A stretch of DNA of 64,000 nt from Nitratireductor thuwali (GTDB taxonomy: Bacteria; Pseudomonadota; Alphaproteobacteria; Rhizobiales; Rhizobiaceae), in NCBI RefSeq assembly GCF_036621415.1, contig NZ_CP030942.1, forward strand, positions 104,501 through 168,500, in the 5' to 3' direction. The position numbers were made by a program, and so were the translations under genes. Positions 34,613 to 43,260 of this stretch are shown here, piece by piece. A model generated the notes under the pieces. It saw only the letters and a program-made list of their open reading frames with translations, was not told the DNA's origin and searched no databases. Positions within the stretch are counted from its first letter, which is position 1; each line of letters begins with the position of its first letter.

Positions 34613-35761
34613 TCACCTCTGGCTGAAAGCTTCCGTGCCGCGCAGGAGCGGCTTGATGATCGAGGCGATCACCCGCCGGTTGCTGGTCTTGATGCTGACT
34701 TCGGCAATCATTCCCGGAATTATCGGCAGGGGTTCGCCCTCAGCATCCTTCAGGGTCTCGCCGCTCGTTTCTATTCTTACGGCGTAGTAGGGCTTGGCGT
34801 CCGGGCGGGTGCTATCCAGGATCGTATCGGGGCTGATGTAAACGAGCTTGCCTTCAAGCATGCCGAATATCGTATAGTCGTATGCAGTCAGCTTGACGCT
34901 CGCCTCCAGTCCTGCGGAAAGAAACGCAACGTCCTTGGGATCGATCTCGGCCTCGATAAGCTGTCGTTCCCCGATCGGCACGATCTCCATGATCGGCTGG
35001 CCCGGGGCGAGAACACCGCCCTGCGTCGTCACATGCTGCTTGCTGACGATGCCGTCGACGGGAGAGCGCAGGACGGTGCGCTGCAGGACGTCGGCCTTCT
35101 GCGATAATTGCTGGCGCACGCTGAAGAGTTCGGCTTCGCGCCCGGCCAGCTCTGTGGCGAGCTCCTGGTAGTAGCCGTTCTGGATCTCCGACATTTCCTT
35201 GCGCATGTCGGCCTGGGATCTTTGCAGCTGGATGACGTTGACCTGACTGGCGGCACCGCTGCGCGCCAGGCTTTGCGCAATATCCAGCTCGCTCTGCACC
35301 AGATCGAGCCGCTTCGTTTGTGCTTCCTCCAATTCCCGGATACGGCGCGAGCGCGCTTCAAAGAGCGACCGCTCCGTCTCCACGATGTTCTGATACGCCT
35401 CGAAATCAGGGTCGAACTCGATGTTCTTGCGGTTCTCCAGCTCGGCCTTGATGCGCGTGATCGCGGCGCGCAGATAGACGGAACGGCCCTGCAGATCCTC
35501 GAAGGCGGCGCGCACGCTCGTATCGTCCAGGATGGCCAGCTCCTGGCCCTTGCGGACGCGCGCGCCCTCCTCCACCTCCAGCGATCTGAGAATACCGCCC
35601 TCCAAGCTTTGGATGACCTGCGACCCGCCGAGCGGCACGACCTTGCCCATACCCCGCGCGAACTCATCGATGCGGGCAATGCAGGCCCAGACGATGAAGG
35701 CGCCCACGAGCCCGGCGATGGTCCAAAGAAGAACGCGGTCTTTCTTGACGCTGAACATCAT
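34613..35761 (-). CDS. Type I secretion membrane fusion protein (HlyD family)
   Basis: A 382-residue adaptor. A short cytoplasmic end is followed by one transmembrane helix (VLLWTIAGLVGAFIVWACIA), a lipoyl half-motif (VIQSLEGGILRSLEVEEGARVRKGQ, split here by variation), a long coiled coil (about 80-230), and the C-terminal beta-barrel with LRSPVDGIVSKQHVTTQGG and PGMIAEVSIKT. It bridges the ABC pump and TolC. The ATG at 35761 overlaps the ABC gene stop by 4 bp; the longer upstream opening is rejected. Confidence 0.94.
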   Translation of the reverse strand: MMFSVKKDRVLLWTIAGLVGAFIVWACIARIDEFARGMGKVVPLGGSQVIQSLEGGILRSLEVEEGARVRKGQELAILDDTSVRAAFEDLQGRSVYLRAAITRIKAELENRKNIEFDPDFEAYQNIVETERSLFEARSRRIRELEEAQTKRLDLVQSELDIAQSLARSGAASQVNVIQLQRSQADMRKEMSEIQNGYYQELATELAGREAELFSVRQQLSQKADVLQRTVLRSPVDGIVSKQHVTTQGGVLAPGQPIMEIVPIGERQLIEAEIDPKDVAFLSAGLEASVKLTAYDYTIFGMLEGKLVYISPDTILDSTRPDAKPYYAVRIETSGETLKDAEGEPLPIIPGMIAEVSIKTSNRRVIASIIKPLLRGTEAFSQR

Positions 35762-37932
35762 GACGCGGCCCCTGCCGATCCGGCAGCGAAGCGCTCGAGA
35801 ATTTCCTCGCGTGCGCCAAAAGCGACGACACGCCCGGATTTCATGACGAGCGCCTTGGAAACCAATTTGAGAATCGGTTGGCGATGAGTGGCGACGACGA
35901 GCGTCCGTCCCCCGATCCACCGCCGCATGTTCTCGATCGCCTTCGCTTCGGTCGACTGATCCATCGCGGCCGTCGGCTCGTCCATGAGGACAATGGCCGG
36001 GTCGCGCAACCAGAGCCGCGCAAGCCCCACCGATTGACGCTGTCCTCCCGAAAGACCCCTGCCGCTCTCGCCCACTGGCCGGTCCAGGCCTTTCGGGTGG
36101 TTGCGCAGGAGATCGGCGGCGCCGGCAAATTCCAGGGCTTCGATGAGTTCGCTGTCGTCGGCGGGTCCCAAGCCAAAGGCCAGGTTGCTGCGCAGCGTCC
36201 CGAAGAAGAGCACCACTTCCTGCGGCAGATAGCCGATCTGGCGGCGCAGGTCGGCCGGGTCGATCTGGCCGATATCCGTGCCATCCAGCAGCATTTGGCC
36301 GCCCGTGGGATGGTAGAGGCCCGCCATCAGCTTGAGCATGGTCGATTTGCCGGCGCCATTGTTGCCCAGGAGAGCCACCGCCTCACCGGCGGCAATGCTG
36401 ACCGCCGGAGCGGCGACAGCCGCCGGCTCGTCCTTTCCATAGGCGAATTTGAGTTCGCGTAGATCAAACGAGCCGGCCAGTCGCGGACGGCTGACGAACT
36501 GCCGATCGCGCGGCCTGTCGACCGGCAGCTTCATGATCTTGGTCAAGCCTCCAAGGGCCGTGCGCATCTGTTGCCAACGGCTGAAGATCACCGAAAGCTG
36601 CGCAAGAGGCGCGATGGTGCGGGATGTCAGGATGGAACTGCCCAGGAGCGCGCCGACGGAAATGGAGCCGGCTTCGACCAGGTAAACGCCGGCAACAACG
36701 ACGAAAACATAGGAGAGCTGCTGCAGCGACGTCGTGAAATAGGTCAGGCCCGATCCAAGGCCGCGCTGCTTCAAGCTGTTCTGGGCGAGAAGCTGTGTAT
36801 ATTCTTCCCAAAGGCGCTGGAACCCCGCTTCCCCCTGATAGGCCTTGACGGTCTCGGGATTGGAGACTGCCTCCATCAGGATGCCGTTCCGGATCGATGC
36901 CTCCTTGTGATGCTTCTTGGATAGCTTGGACAAGGGATACTGGGCCAGCAGGCCGGCCCCGATGATCAACGGGATTGCAACCGCCAGGACTACGACCAGC
37001 GGGCCGGCGATCAGCCATATGACAAAAAGAAAGAGCAGAACGAACGGCAGATCGCTGACGGCGCCGATCGTCGAGGAGGTGAAGAACTCGCGCACCGCCT
37101 CCACTTCCCGCACCTGGTTCACGAACGACCCGGTGGAACGCGGCCGCGCAGCGCATTGAATGTTCATCGCCTGCTCGAAAACATCGGCCGAGATGCGCTG
37201 ATCGATGCGGCGGCCGATCTTGTTCATGATGTGCGAGCGGACATTTCTCAAGATGGCCTCGAACAGGATGGCGATGCAGACTCCGATCGCGAGCGCCCAC
37301 AATGTTGCAAAGGCGAAATTGGGGATCACACGGTCGTAGACCTGCATGGCGAACAGCGCCGTCACCGTAGCCAGGATGTTGGCGATGGCGGCCGCCACTC
37401 CGACCTCACCGAAAGCCCCGGCATTTGCCTTGACGTGCGACCAGAACCAGTGGCCGGTCGTATCCGCGGCGATGTCGTCGGCGCGTCGGTCTACGACATC
37501 GCGTTCCCCGGCATAGACGACCGTTCCGGAGAACCGCTGCAGGAGCGTCTTGCGCGGGAAGACGATCTGCTTTCCGCTCAGCTCGGGCCGGATGCAGGTG
37601 TAGTGTTCGCCCTCGACGGCGATAAGCGCGCAAAAGCTGCCGTCGTCGAGGGAAAGCAATGCAGGCAGCAATTCTTCCGCGATTCCGCCAAGCGTGCTTT
37701 GGCCCCACTGGGCCTGAAGGCCAGCGCGGCGCGCGGCGCGCGGCACCAGCTCCAGGGTGAGCTTTCCATCGACCAGCGGAAGCCCGGCCGTCAATGTCCG
37801 GACGGGCACATCGCGGTTGTTGAGCTGGCAAAGCAGCGCGAGCCCCTCGGCAAGCGGATCGCTGATACGCGAAGAGGCGGCTGGGGTCGTCTTCACCGCC
37901 TCCGTTTCCACCCCCGAGCCAACAAATGTCAT
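35758..37932 (-). CDS. Type I secretion ABC permease/ATPase, LapB type with degenerate C39 domain
   Basis: A 724-residue exporter. Residues about 25-150 are a C39-peptidase-like domain; the early LALLCQLNNRDVP segment lacks a normal catalytic Cys-His arrangement, as in substrate-docking (CLD) domains. The membrane domain covers about 170-450. The ATPase has Walker A LLGNNGAGKST, signature LSGGQRQSVGLARL, Walker B IVLMDEPTAAMDQ and the H-loop ATHRQP. Close in design to LapB/RTX exporters of large adhesins. Its likely cargo is the Asp-Ala repeat protein encoded upstream. Confidence 0.94.
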   Translation of the reverse strand: MTFVGSGVETEAVKTTPAASSRISDPLAEGLALLCQLNNRDVPVRTLTAGLPLVDGKLTLELVPRAARRAGLQAQWGQSTLGGIAEELLPALLSLDDGSFCALIAVEGEHYTCIRPELSGKQIVFPRKTLLQRFSGTVVYAGERDVVDRRADDIAADTTGHWFWSHVKANAGAFGEVGVAAAIANILATVTALFAMQVYDRVIPNFAFATLWALAIGVCIAILFEAILRNVRSHIMNKIGRRIDQRISADVFEQAMNIQCAARPRSTGSFVNQVREVEAVREFFTSSTIGAVSDLPFVLLFLFVIWLIAGPLVVVLAVAIPLIIGAGLLAQYPLSKLSKKHHKEASIRNGILMEAVSNPETVKAYQGEAGFQRLWEEYTQLLAQNSLKQRGLGSGLTYFTTSLQQLSYVFVVVAGVYLVEAGSISVGALLGSSILTSRTIAPLAQLSVIFSRWQQMRTALGGLTKIMKLPVDRPRDRQFVSRPRLAGSFDLRELKFAYGKDEPAAVAAPAVSIAAGEAVALLGNNGAGKSTMLKLMAGLYHPTGGQMLLDGTDIGQIDPADLRRQIGYLPQEVVLFFGTLRSNLAFGLGPADDSELIEALEFAGAADLLRNHPKGLDRPVGESGRGLSGGQRQSVGLARLWLRDPAIVLMDEPTAAMDQSTEAKAIENMRRWIGGRTLVVATHRQPILKLVSKALVMKSGRVVAFGAREEILERFAAGSAGAAS

Positions 37933-37990
37933 TGGAATTCCGTTCCTGAAAAATCGGCGAAGTTCGAAAAGCGCTGCCCGTTGTTTGCGG

Positions 37991-39391
37991 CTACAGTCCC
38001 ACTGCGGCGCGGAGCAAGCCGACGTCTGACAGCGTCACATACTGGTTGTTGACCGCCTCCCGCATGAGGTCCTCCCTCCTGACGAGCAGGTCCTTCACAT
38101 TGCTCTGCACGCTAAGCAGATCCGTAATGGAGCGTTCCGCCGAGACGAACTGCCGTTCGTAGATCCCACGCAGCTCAATCGCGTTGGCGATTTGCTTCTC
38201 AATGCTCCGTATCTGGCGATCCAGAAAGGGAACGCGCTCGATCTGGCTCTTCACTTTGCGAAGAAGCGTGTTGCGTTCGGTCTCTGCGGTCCAGCGGCTG
38301 GCGGCCGCCGCCTGCCGCGCGGCCTCGACGCGCTGGAAGTTGCTGAAGCCGGTGAATGTCGGTCCCTGCAGCCGCAGGCCTATCGTGGTGTCCACATCGT
38401 CGAAATCGCGATTGGTGGAAATGGTCGCAATGGCATTGACGCCCGGGAGCAGAGCGCGCTGCTCTGCCTTGGCGGCTTCTTCCCGTCCGGCGGCTTCCAG
38501 CGTCCTTGTCACCACCGACGGCGCCTGCGCGACCAGGTCCTCGACGTCCAGCCCATCGAAAATATCGGCCTGATAGGGCAAGGCCTCGGCCTCGTCGATG
38601 CTCAGCCCGACCCGATTGCGGTAAGCGGCCAGCGCCTGGGCCAGGTTCGACCGTTCCTGCTCCAGAACAGATCGCGCCTCGTCGAGGCGGAGCCTGACCA
38701 GATCCCGCTCCGAGGCGTCGCTGGCCCCTGCTTCAAGCCGCTCGCCGGCCAGCGCCGCGATGCGGCTCAGCGCTTCGATATCGTCGTTCGCCACCGCGAT
38801 CTTGCGCTGGAACTGACGAATGTCGATATAGCCGGCGATCGCCTCGAGCGCCACCTGGTCCTGGCGCTGGCGATGCACTTCGGCAGCGGCGTCGCGCGCG
38901 GCCCTGGCCTCCGCGACGCGGGCGGCGGTCCCGCCCCAATCGACCAGCTTTTGCGACACTTCCACCTGCCCTCGGACGCCGCGCCGGGTATCCTTGGGGT
39001 CGTAGTCGACACGGGAGCTGACCACCGGCAAATATCCGGACCATGCGGCCGAAACATTGGCTTCCTGGCTTTCGAGGGAGAGAGCCGCCGCCTTTACCTC
39101 CGCGCCGCGATCGAGGGCCGAAAGGACGATCGGCCGCAAGGGCGCGCTGCCATTGACGGGAAAGCGCTTCAGAAGCGCCGCCATATCCGGCGATGCGGGA
39201 CCCCTTTTCTGGCTCGATCGAACGGTTCGGTACGGGGCCTCGTGCGCCGGTCCGGTTGTGGACGAAAGCTGAATCGACGGTTCTTTCCGGTTGCCTGTCT
39301 CGCCCGGCGGCGGGCTGCCGGCGCACCCGGCGAAAAAGACGAGCGAGGCAAGAAAGGCCGGTGGGACGCGAAAAATGCCAAAACTGGCCAT
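37991..39391 (-). CDS. TolC-family outer membrane channel of the type I system
   Basis: A 466-residue outer membrane efflux protein. It has a lipoprotein-like signal (FLASLVFFAGCAG, possible lipid-modified Cys) and long alpha-helical pairs (SLESQEANVSAAWSGYLPVV; VSQKLVDWGGTAARVAEARAA), as in TolC/AggA proteins. The ATG at 39391 gives a proper signal peptide; a longer opening to 39472 does not. It is the first of the export genes downstream of the repeat protein, followed 58 bp later by the ABC gene. Confidence 0.9.
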   Translation of the reverse strand: MASFGIFRVPPAFLASLVFFAGCAGSPPPGETGNRKEPSIQLSSTTGPAHEAPYRTVRSSQKRGPASPDMAALLKRFPVNGSAPLRPIVLSALDRGAEVKAAALSLESQEANVSAAWSGYLPVVSSRVDYDPKDTRRGVRGQVEVSQKLVDWGGTAARVAEARAARDAAAEVHRQRQDQVALEAIAGYIDIRQFQRKIAVANDDIEALSRIAALAGERLEAGASDASERDLVRLRLDEARSVLEQERSNLAQALAAYRNRVGLSIDEAEALPYQADIFDGLDVEDLVAQAPSVVTRTLEAAGREEAAKAEQRALLPGVNAIATISTNRDFDDVDTTIGLRLQGPTFTGFSNFQRVEAARQAAAASRWTAETERNTLLRKVKSQIERVPFLDRQIRSIEKQIANAIELRGIYERQFVSAERSITDLLSVQSNVKDLLVRREDLMREAVNNQYVTLSDVGLLRAAVGL

Positions 39392-39567
39392 GTCACTCCA
39401 ATTCACAAGGCAAAGAGGAACCAAATTGAAAACACCTGTCCATCGCAATTCGATCGGTCGTGGTTCGCCCATGGAGGCACCACGGGAGCGAGTGTCGCGA
39501 CAGGTTGTTTATAGCATAAACCGGCATCGTTTACATGCAGTATCCGCGCATATTTCGAACGCATTAG

Positions 39568-39610
39568 GGGAGAGGCCGCACTACGGTGCCGCCGCAGTTG
39601 GGCCTCTCCC
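39568..39610. repeat. Intergenic inverted repeat (10-bp arms)
   Basis: GGGAGAGGCC (39568-39577) and GGCCTCTCCC (39601-39610) are perfect complements around a 23-nt loop. It lies between tolC and the repeat-protein gene and could attenuate readthrough or shape the tolC leader. The remaining 39392-39567 holds no gene; an AT-rich TATAAA-like stretch near 39510 on the minus strand might serve as the tolC promoter. Confidence 0.5.
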
Positions 39611-39636
39611 ATCGGGCTCGTAGTAGCGCCTGAATA

Positions 39637-39660
39637 GGGTGGCGCGTTGCCGCGCCACCC
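39637..39660 (-). terminator. Strong hairpin after the Asp-Ala repeat protein gene
   Basis: GGGTGGCGCG (39637-39646) and CGCGCCACCC (39651-39660) form a perfect 10-bp GC stem with a 4-nt loop, 17 bp past the stop at 39677. No T-run follows on the minus strand, so termination may be partial. That would allow some readthrough into tolC and the rest of the export genes. Confidence 0.65.
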
Positions 39661-39676
39661 TTGCGATCGCTAACGA

Positions 39677-42600
39677 TCAGACGAGATGCTGCTCTTGGGT
39701 GTCGACCCATTGCAAGGAGTTCGCTGGCGGCAGTGTATCCGCAAAGGTCTCCGTTGTATCGACGTCAGCGGCGGTCTCCGTGGCAGGTTCGCCACCTTCC
39801 TGAGCCGCCTTCGCATCGGCATCGGTCTCCTCGCCGGCTTCGGCGAAGACAACGGCGATCTCGCCCTTGTCCTCCGATTCGATCGTCAGTTCCTCAACCG
39901 GGTCGGTTTCGGATACAGCCTCGGCTGGGACCTCTGCGTCGAAGTCGGGCAGCGGCTGCTCCGCTTCCGCCAGGACCGGCTGATCGGCTTCGGCACCCTC
40001 GCTCACCGCTTCGGCTTCCGCCACCGCGTTGAACTCCGGCCTTATCGCCTCGTCGACATCGATCGTCCTGGTTGTCGGATCCTCGACTTCGTTGTTGTAG
40101 CCGGTAATCGTCCGCGTCTCGCCGATGCGTACACTCTCGTAGTGCGAGAACACAGACTCATTATGGGAGAACTGCTTTTCGATCCGCGGTCTGTACGTAA
40201 ATCCTACAGCCGCTCCGGCAGGTTTGAAGAAATTGGTGATCCCGTTGTTTGAATAGAATCCCCAATAGATTTCTCCGAACAAACCGTTCGAGTACTTATC
40301 CCAACCAGTCACAACGTCTTTGTATACCGCGACAGTCTTGTACCGGGCCTCCTGCCGATAGATCGGCGTCGTCGTAACTATCGGATCGATCGTCGCCGTT
40401 GTTTCCCCGGACTCGTTGCCGGCGCGGTCCTTTGCGGTCAGCTTGAAGTCCGTCGGAGAATTGCCAAGACGCGGTGAGAAGGTGAATGTGAACACACCGT
40501 TCTCATCAGCCGTCTCGGTCTGTTCCCTTCCACCGGCGAAGGTAAGCGTGACAGTTGCATATGCCTCCGTCGTACCCGTAAGGCCATCCACCGTCATATC
40601 GTCTGGATTGACGGCAATGGTCGGCGCTGCCAGGTCGATTTCGACATCGAAGTTGCTTGAGTTGCCGCTGGGCTCGCTTACGTTGAGCACGGCCTGGCCA
40701 CCATGAGGCAACGGCGGGACCAGATCGACCTCAAAACGACCGTCCGTACCGACTGTTCCCGTTCCAAGCACTTTCGACGGGTCGCTGGCGTCGTAAACCG
40801 TGACCGTCGAGCCCGGATCCGTATCGGCGATATCAAACCGACCTTCGATCTTGTCGCCGTTGTTCCACCACAGTTTTGGCGACCCGGCCCTGAGCTGCCT
40901 GGTTTCCAACTGCGGCCCATCCCCCTCTAGCGCTGTGTCGTCGAGCGAACGTCCGAGGATCGGACCCACTGGGACCGTGGCGTCGATGGTTACTTCGACA
41001 GGGTCGGAAGAAACGCCGGTCCCGCTTTCGATCACCACTTCCAGGAGCAGAGCGTTCGGGAAGCCAAGCGAATAGAGCGCCGTGAGGCTCGCCTGGAACT
41101 CAAAGTTTCCATCGACATCAACCGGAACCCGATCGACCTCGACGCCTGTCAGCGGATTGCGGAGAACCGCTGTCAGACCCGGCTTGGCCGTCCCCGAAAT
41201 CACGCTGCCATTGAACTGATCGATTTCAGCCGGATCAGGCTTATCGCTGTCCGAGTCGGCATCCGCATCGGCGTCGGCATCGGCATCTGCGTCGGCATCG
41301 GCATCCGCGTCGGCATCAGCGTCCGCATCTGCATCGGCATCCGCATCTGCATCGGCATCGGCATCTGCATCCGCGTCCGCATCGGCATCTGCGTCAGCGT
41401 CGGCATCTGCGTCAGCGTCGGCATCCGCGTCAGCGTCGGCATCTGCGTCCGCATCGGCATCGGCATCCGCATCTGCATCGGCATCCGCGTCAGCATCGGC
41501 ATCTGCGTCAGCGTCAGCATCCGCATCTGCATCTGCATCCGCGTCGGCATCCGCATCTGCATCGGCATCCGCGTCAGCATCGGCATCTGCGTCTGCGTCA
41601 GCATCCGCATCTGCATCTGCATCGGCGTCGGCATCCGCATCTGCATCGGCATCTGCGTCAGCGTCCGCATCGGCGTCAGCGTCGGCATCTGCGTCAGCGT
41701 CGGCATCCGCATCAGCGTCGGCGTCCGCGTCAGCATCGGCGTCAGCATCGGCGTCGGCGTCGGCATCCGCGTCCGCATCGGCATCCGCGTCCGCATCGGC
41801 GTCAGCGTCGGCATCTGCATCGGCGTCGGCGTCGGCATCGGCATCCGCGTCCGCATCGGCATCGGCGTCAGCGTCGGCATCTGCGTCAGCGTCGGCATCC
41901 GCATCAGCGTCAGCGTCCGCGTCAGCATCGGCATCTGCATCCGCGTCCGCATCTGCATCGGCGTCCGCATCTGCATCTGCATCGGCATCCGCGTCAGCAT
42001 CGGCATCGGCATCTGCGTCTGCGTCAGCATCCGCATCTGCATCGGCATCCGCGTCCGCATCTGCATCGGCGTCAGCGTCGGCATCTGCATCGGCGTCGGC
42101 GTCGGCATCGGCATCCGCGTCCGCATCGGCATCGGCATCCGCGTCCGCATCGGCATCCGCGTCCGCATCGGCGTCAGCGTCGGCATCTGCATCGGCGTCG
42201 GCGTCGGCATCGGCATCCGCGTCCGCATCGGCATCGGCGTCAGCGTCGGCATCTGCGTCAGCGTCGGCATCCGCATCAGCGTCAGCGTCCGCGTCAGCAT
42301 CGGCATCGGCATCTGCATCCGCGTCCGCATCTGCATCGGCGTCCGCATCTGCATCTGCATCGGCATCCGCGTCAGCATCGGCATCGGCATCGGCATCTGC
42401 GTCTGCATCTGCGTCGGCATCTGCGTCTGCGTCGGCATCAGCATCGGCATCCGCGTCCGCATCGGCATCTGCGTCGGCATCGGCATCCGCATCTGCATCT
42501 GCGTCTGCATCGGCATCAGCATCTGCATCGGCATCTGCGTCAGCGTCGGCATCTGCATCCGTGTCGGCATCTGCATCAGTATCGTCGCCCGCAGCCAAGG

Positions 42601-42997
42601 CAATGGATGCGCCACCGACGGCGCCGAGCATCAGAAGCGGCAGGAATCCAAGCGCCAGTGCTTTATGGTGGCCCCCATAAACAGGCGTTAGAATACCCTG
42701 CTCGGCGTTAGGAAAATTGACCTCAATGTATGCAAGCGTTCCGTCTGCTTCTTCGTTGGCGAGAAAGAGCTCACGGTGAACGCGGTTCTCATTCTCAAAG
42801 AACCCGGCCAGAACGATCCTTCCACCATTGGTGAGAACAATGATGAGGTCATCGCCCTGGCGGATGTGCTCCGAGACCGATTTTACGGGGACGTTAAGAG
42901 CAATTCGGCTATAGATGGATGCATTGATGCTCCCGCCTGTGTCCCTTAATTCCAATGTCTTATTGCCGGATTCCGACGCAACTTCCGCTCTTAACAA
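39677..42997 (-). CDS. BapA/Lap-like secreted protein with giant poly(Asp-Ala) tract and Ig-like domains
   Basis: A 1,106-residue protein. Residues 1-110 match the BapA-prefix style beta domain ([36 protein letters not shown]). A hydrophobic Gly/Ala segment follows ([19 protein letters not shown], about 115-133), then AAGDD. From about 139 to 581 the sequence is nearly pure Asp-Ala, some 220 dipeptides. Bacterial Ig-like domains follow ([24 protein letters not shown]; later [19 protein letters not shown]), then an acidic Ala/Glu-rich tail. There are no RTX nonapeptides. The start is a TTG at 42997 with GGGGA upstream and an in-frame TAG just before it. Probable cargo of the adjacent type I exporter. 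Confidence 0.88.
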   Translation of the reverse strand: MLRAEVASESGNKTLELRDTGGSINASIYSRIALNVPVKSVSEHIRQGDDLIIVLTNGGRIVLAGFFENENRVHRELFLANEEADGTLAYIEVNFPNAEQGILTPVYGGHHKALALGFLPLLMLGAVGGASIALAAGDDTDADADTDADADADADADADADADADADADADADADADADADADADADADADADADADADADADADADADADADADADADADADADADADADADADADADADADADADADADADADADADADADADADADADADADADADADADADADADADADADADADADADADADADADADADADADADADADADADADADADADADADADADADADADADADADADADADADADADADADADADADADADADADADADADADADADADADADADADADADADADADADADADADADADADADADADADADADADADADADADADADADADADADADADADADADADADADADADADADADADADADADADADADADADADADADADADADADADADADADADADADADADADADADADADADADADADADADADADADADADADADADSDSDKPDPAEIDQFNGSVISGTAKPGLTAVLRNPLTGVEVDRVPVDVDGNFEFQASLTALYSLGFPNALLLEVVIESGTGVSSDPVEVTIDATVPVGPILGRSLDDTALEGDGPQLETRQLRAGSPKLWWNNGDKIEGRFDIADTDPGSTVTVYDASDPSKVLGTGTVGTDGRFEVDLVPPLPHGGQAVLNVSEPSGNSSNFDVEIDLAAPTIAVNPDDMTVDGLTGTTEAYATVTLTFAGGREQTETADENGVFTFTFSPRLGNSPTDFKLTAKDRAGNESGETTATIDPIVTTTPIYRQEARYKTVAVYKDVVTGWDKYSNGLFGEIYWGFYSNNGITNFFKPAGAAVGFTYRPRIEKQFSHNESVFSHYESVRIGETRTITGYNNEVEDPTTRTIDVDEAIRPEFNAVAEAEAVSEGAEADQPVLAEAEQPLPDFDAEVPAEAVSETDPVEELTIESEDKGEIAVVFAEAGEETDADAKAAQEGGEPATETAADVDTTETFADTLPPANSLQWVDTQEQHLV
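41255..42583 (-). repeat. Hexanucleotide coding repeat encoding (Asp-Ala)n
   Basis: About 1.33 kb of the 6-bp unit GAY-GCN on the coding strand, with third positions varying so that the DNA is far less uniform than the protein. A higher-order period is visible: the stretch beginning at 41801 recurs at 42173, 372 bp (62 units) away. It is nearly identical for about 200 bp, with one extra hexamer in the second copy. This points to growth by unequal exchange or slippage of large blocks. Confidence 0.97.
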
Positions 42998-43047
42998 ATC
43001 AAATCCCCATTTCTAAAATCTGCATCGCTTAAATAGTTTCTATTCCG

Positions 43048-43071
43048 CCCTGCCGGCTAAAGCCGGCAGGG
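43048..43071 (-). terminator. GC-rich hairpin between the GH105 gene and the repeat-protein gene
   Basis: CCCTGCCGGC (43048-43057) and GCCGGCAGGG (43062-43071) form a perfect 10-bp stem around TAAA. It lies 190 bp after the GH105 stop and 51 bp before the TTG of the repeat protein. It may terminate the upstream sugar operon or belong to the leader of the repeat-protein mRNA. A second weaker hairpin is at 43099-43122 (CTGG.TGAC / GTCA.CCAG). No gene is seen in 42998-43260. Confidence 0.55.
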
Positions 43072-43260
43072 CTCCGGACGCGCGCAAGGCGGACCGGCCT
43101 GGCTGACCCTTCAGTCATCCAGACGGTTGCTACGGCCCTAGCGTTGCACTGCGGGTACGGCCCTCTATGGCCTGTTGTTTGCGAATACAAGTCACAAACT
43201 ATTGACTACGGTAAACTGGATATCATGTAACTGTATGTCGATAGACGCCGCCTTGATGCT

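Noticed and set aside
39677..41250. RTX calcium-binding repeats in the type I cargo
   Set aside because: No GGXGXD nonapeptides are present; only Ig-like and acidic segments.
41255..42583. CRISPR or other regularly spaced array
   Set aside because: The repetition is continuous 6-bp coding repeat with no spacers, no cas genes, and it keeps the reading frame throughout.
41200..42615. Long open frame on the minus strand encoding a Met/Gln/Thr/Pro-rich repeat protein within the Asp-Ala tract
   Set aside because: A hexamer repeat without stops in any frame automatically gives long open shadow frames. The Asp-Ala frame is the one joined to real domains on both sides.
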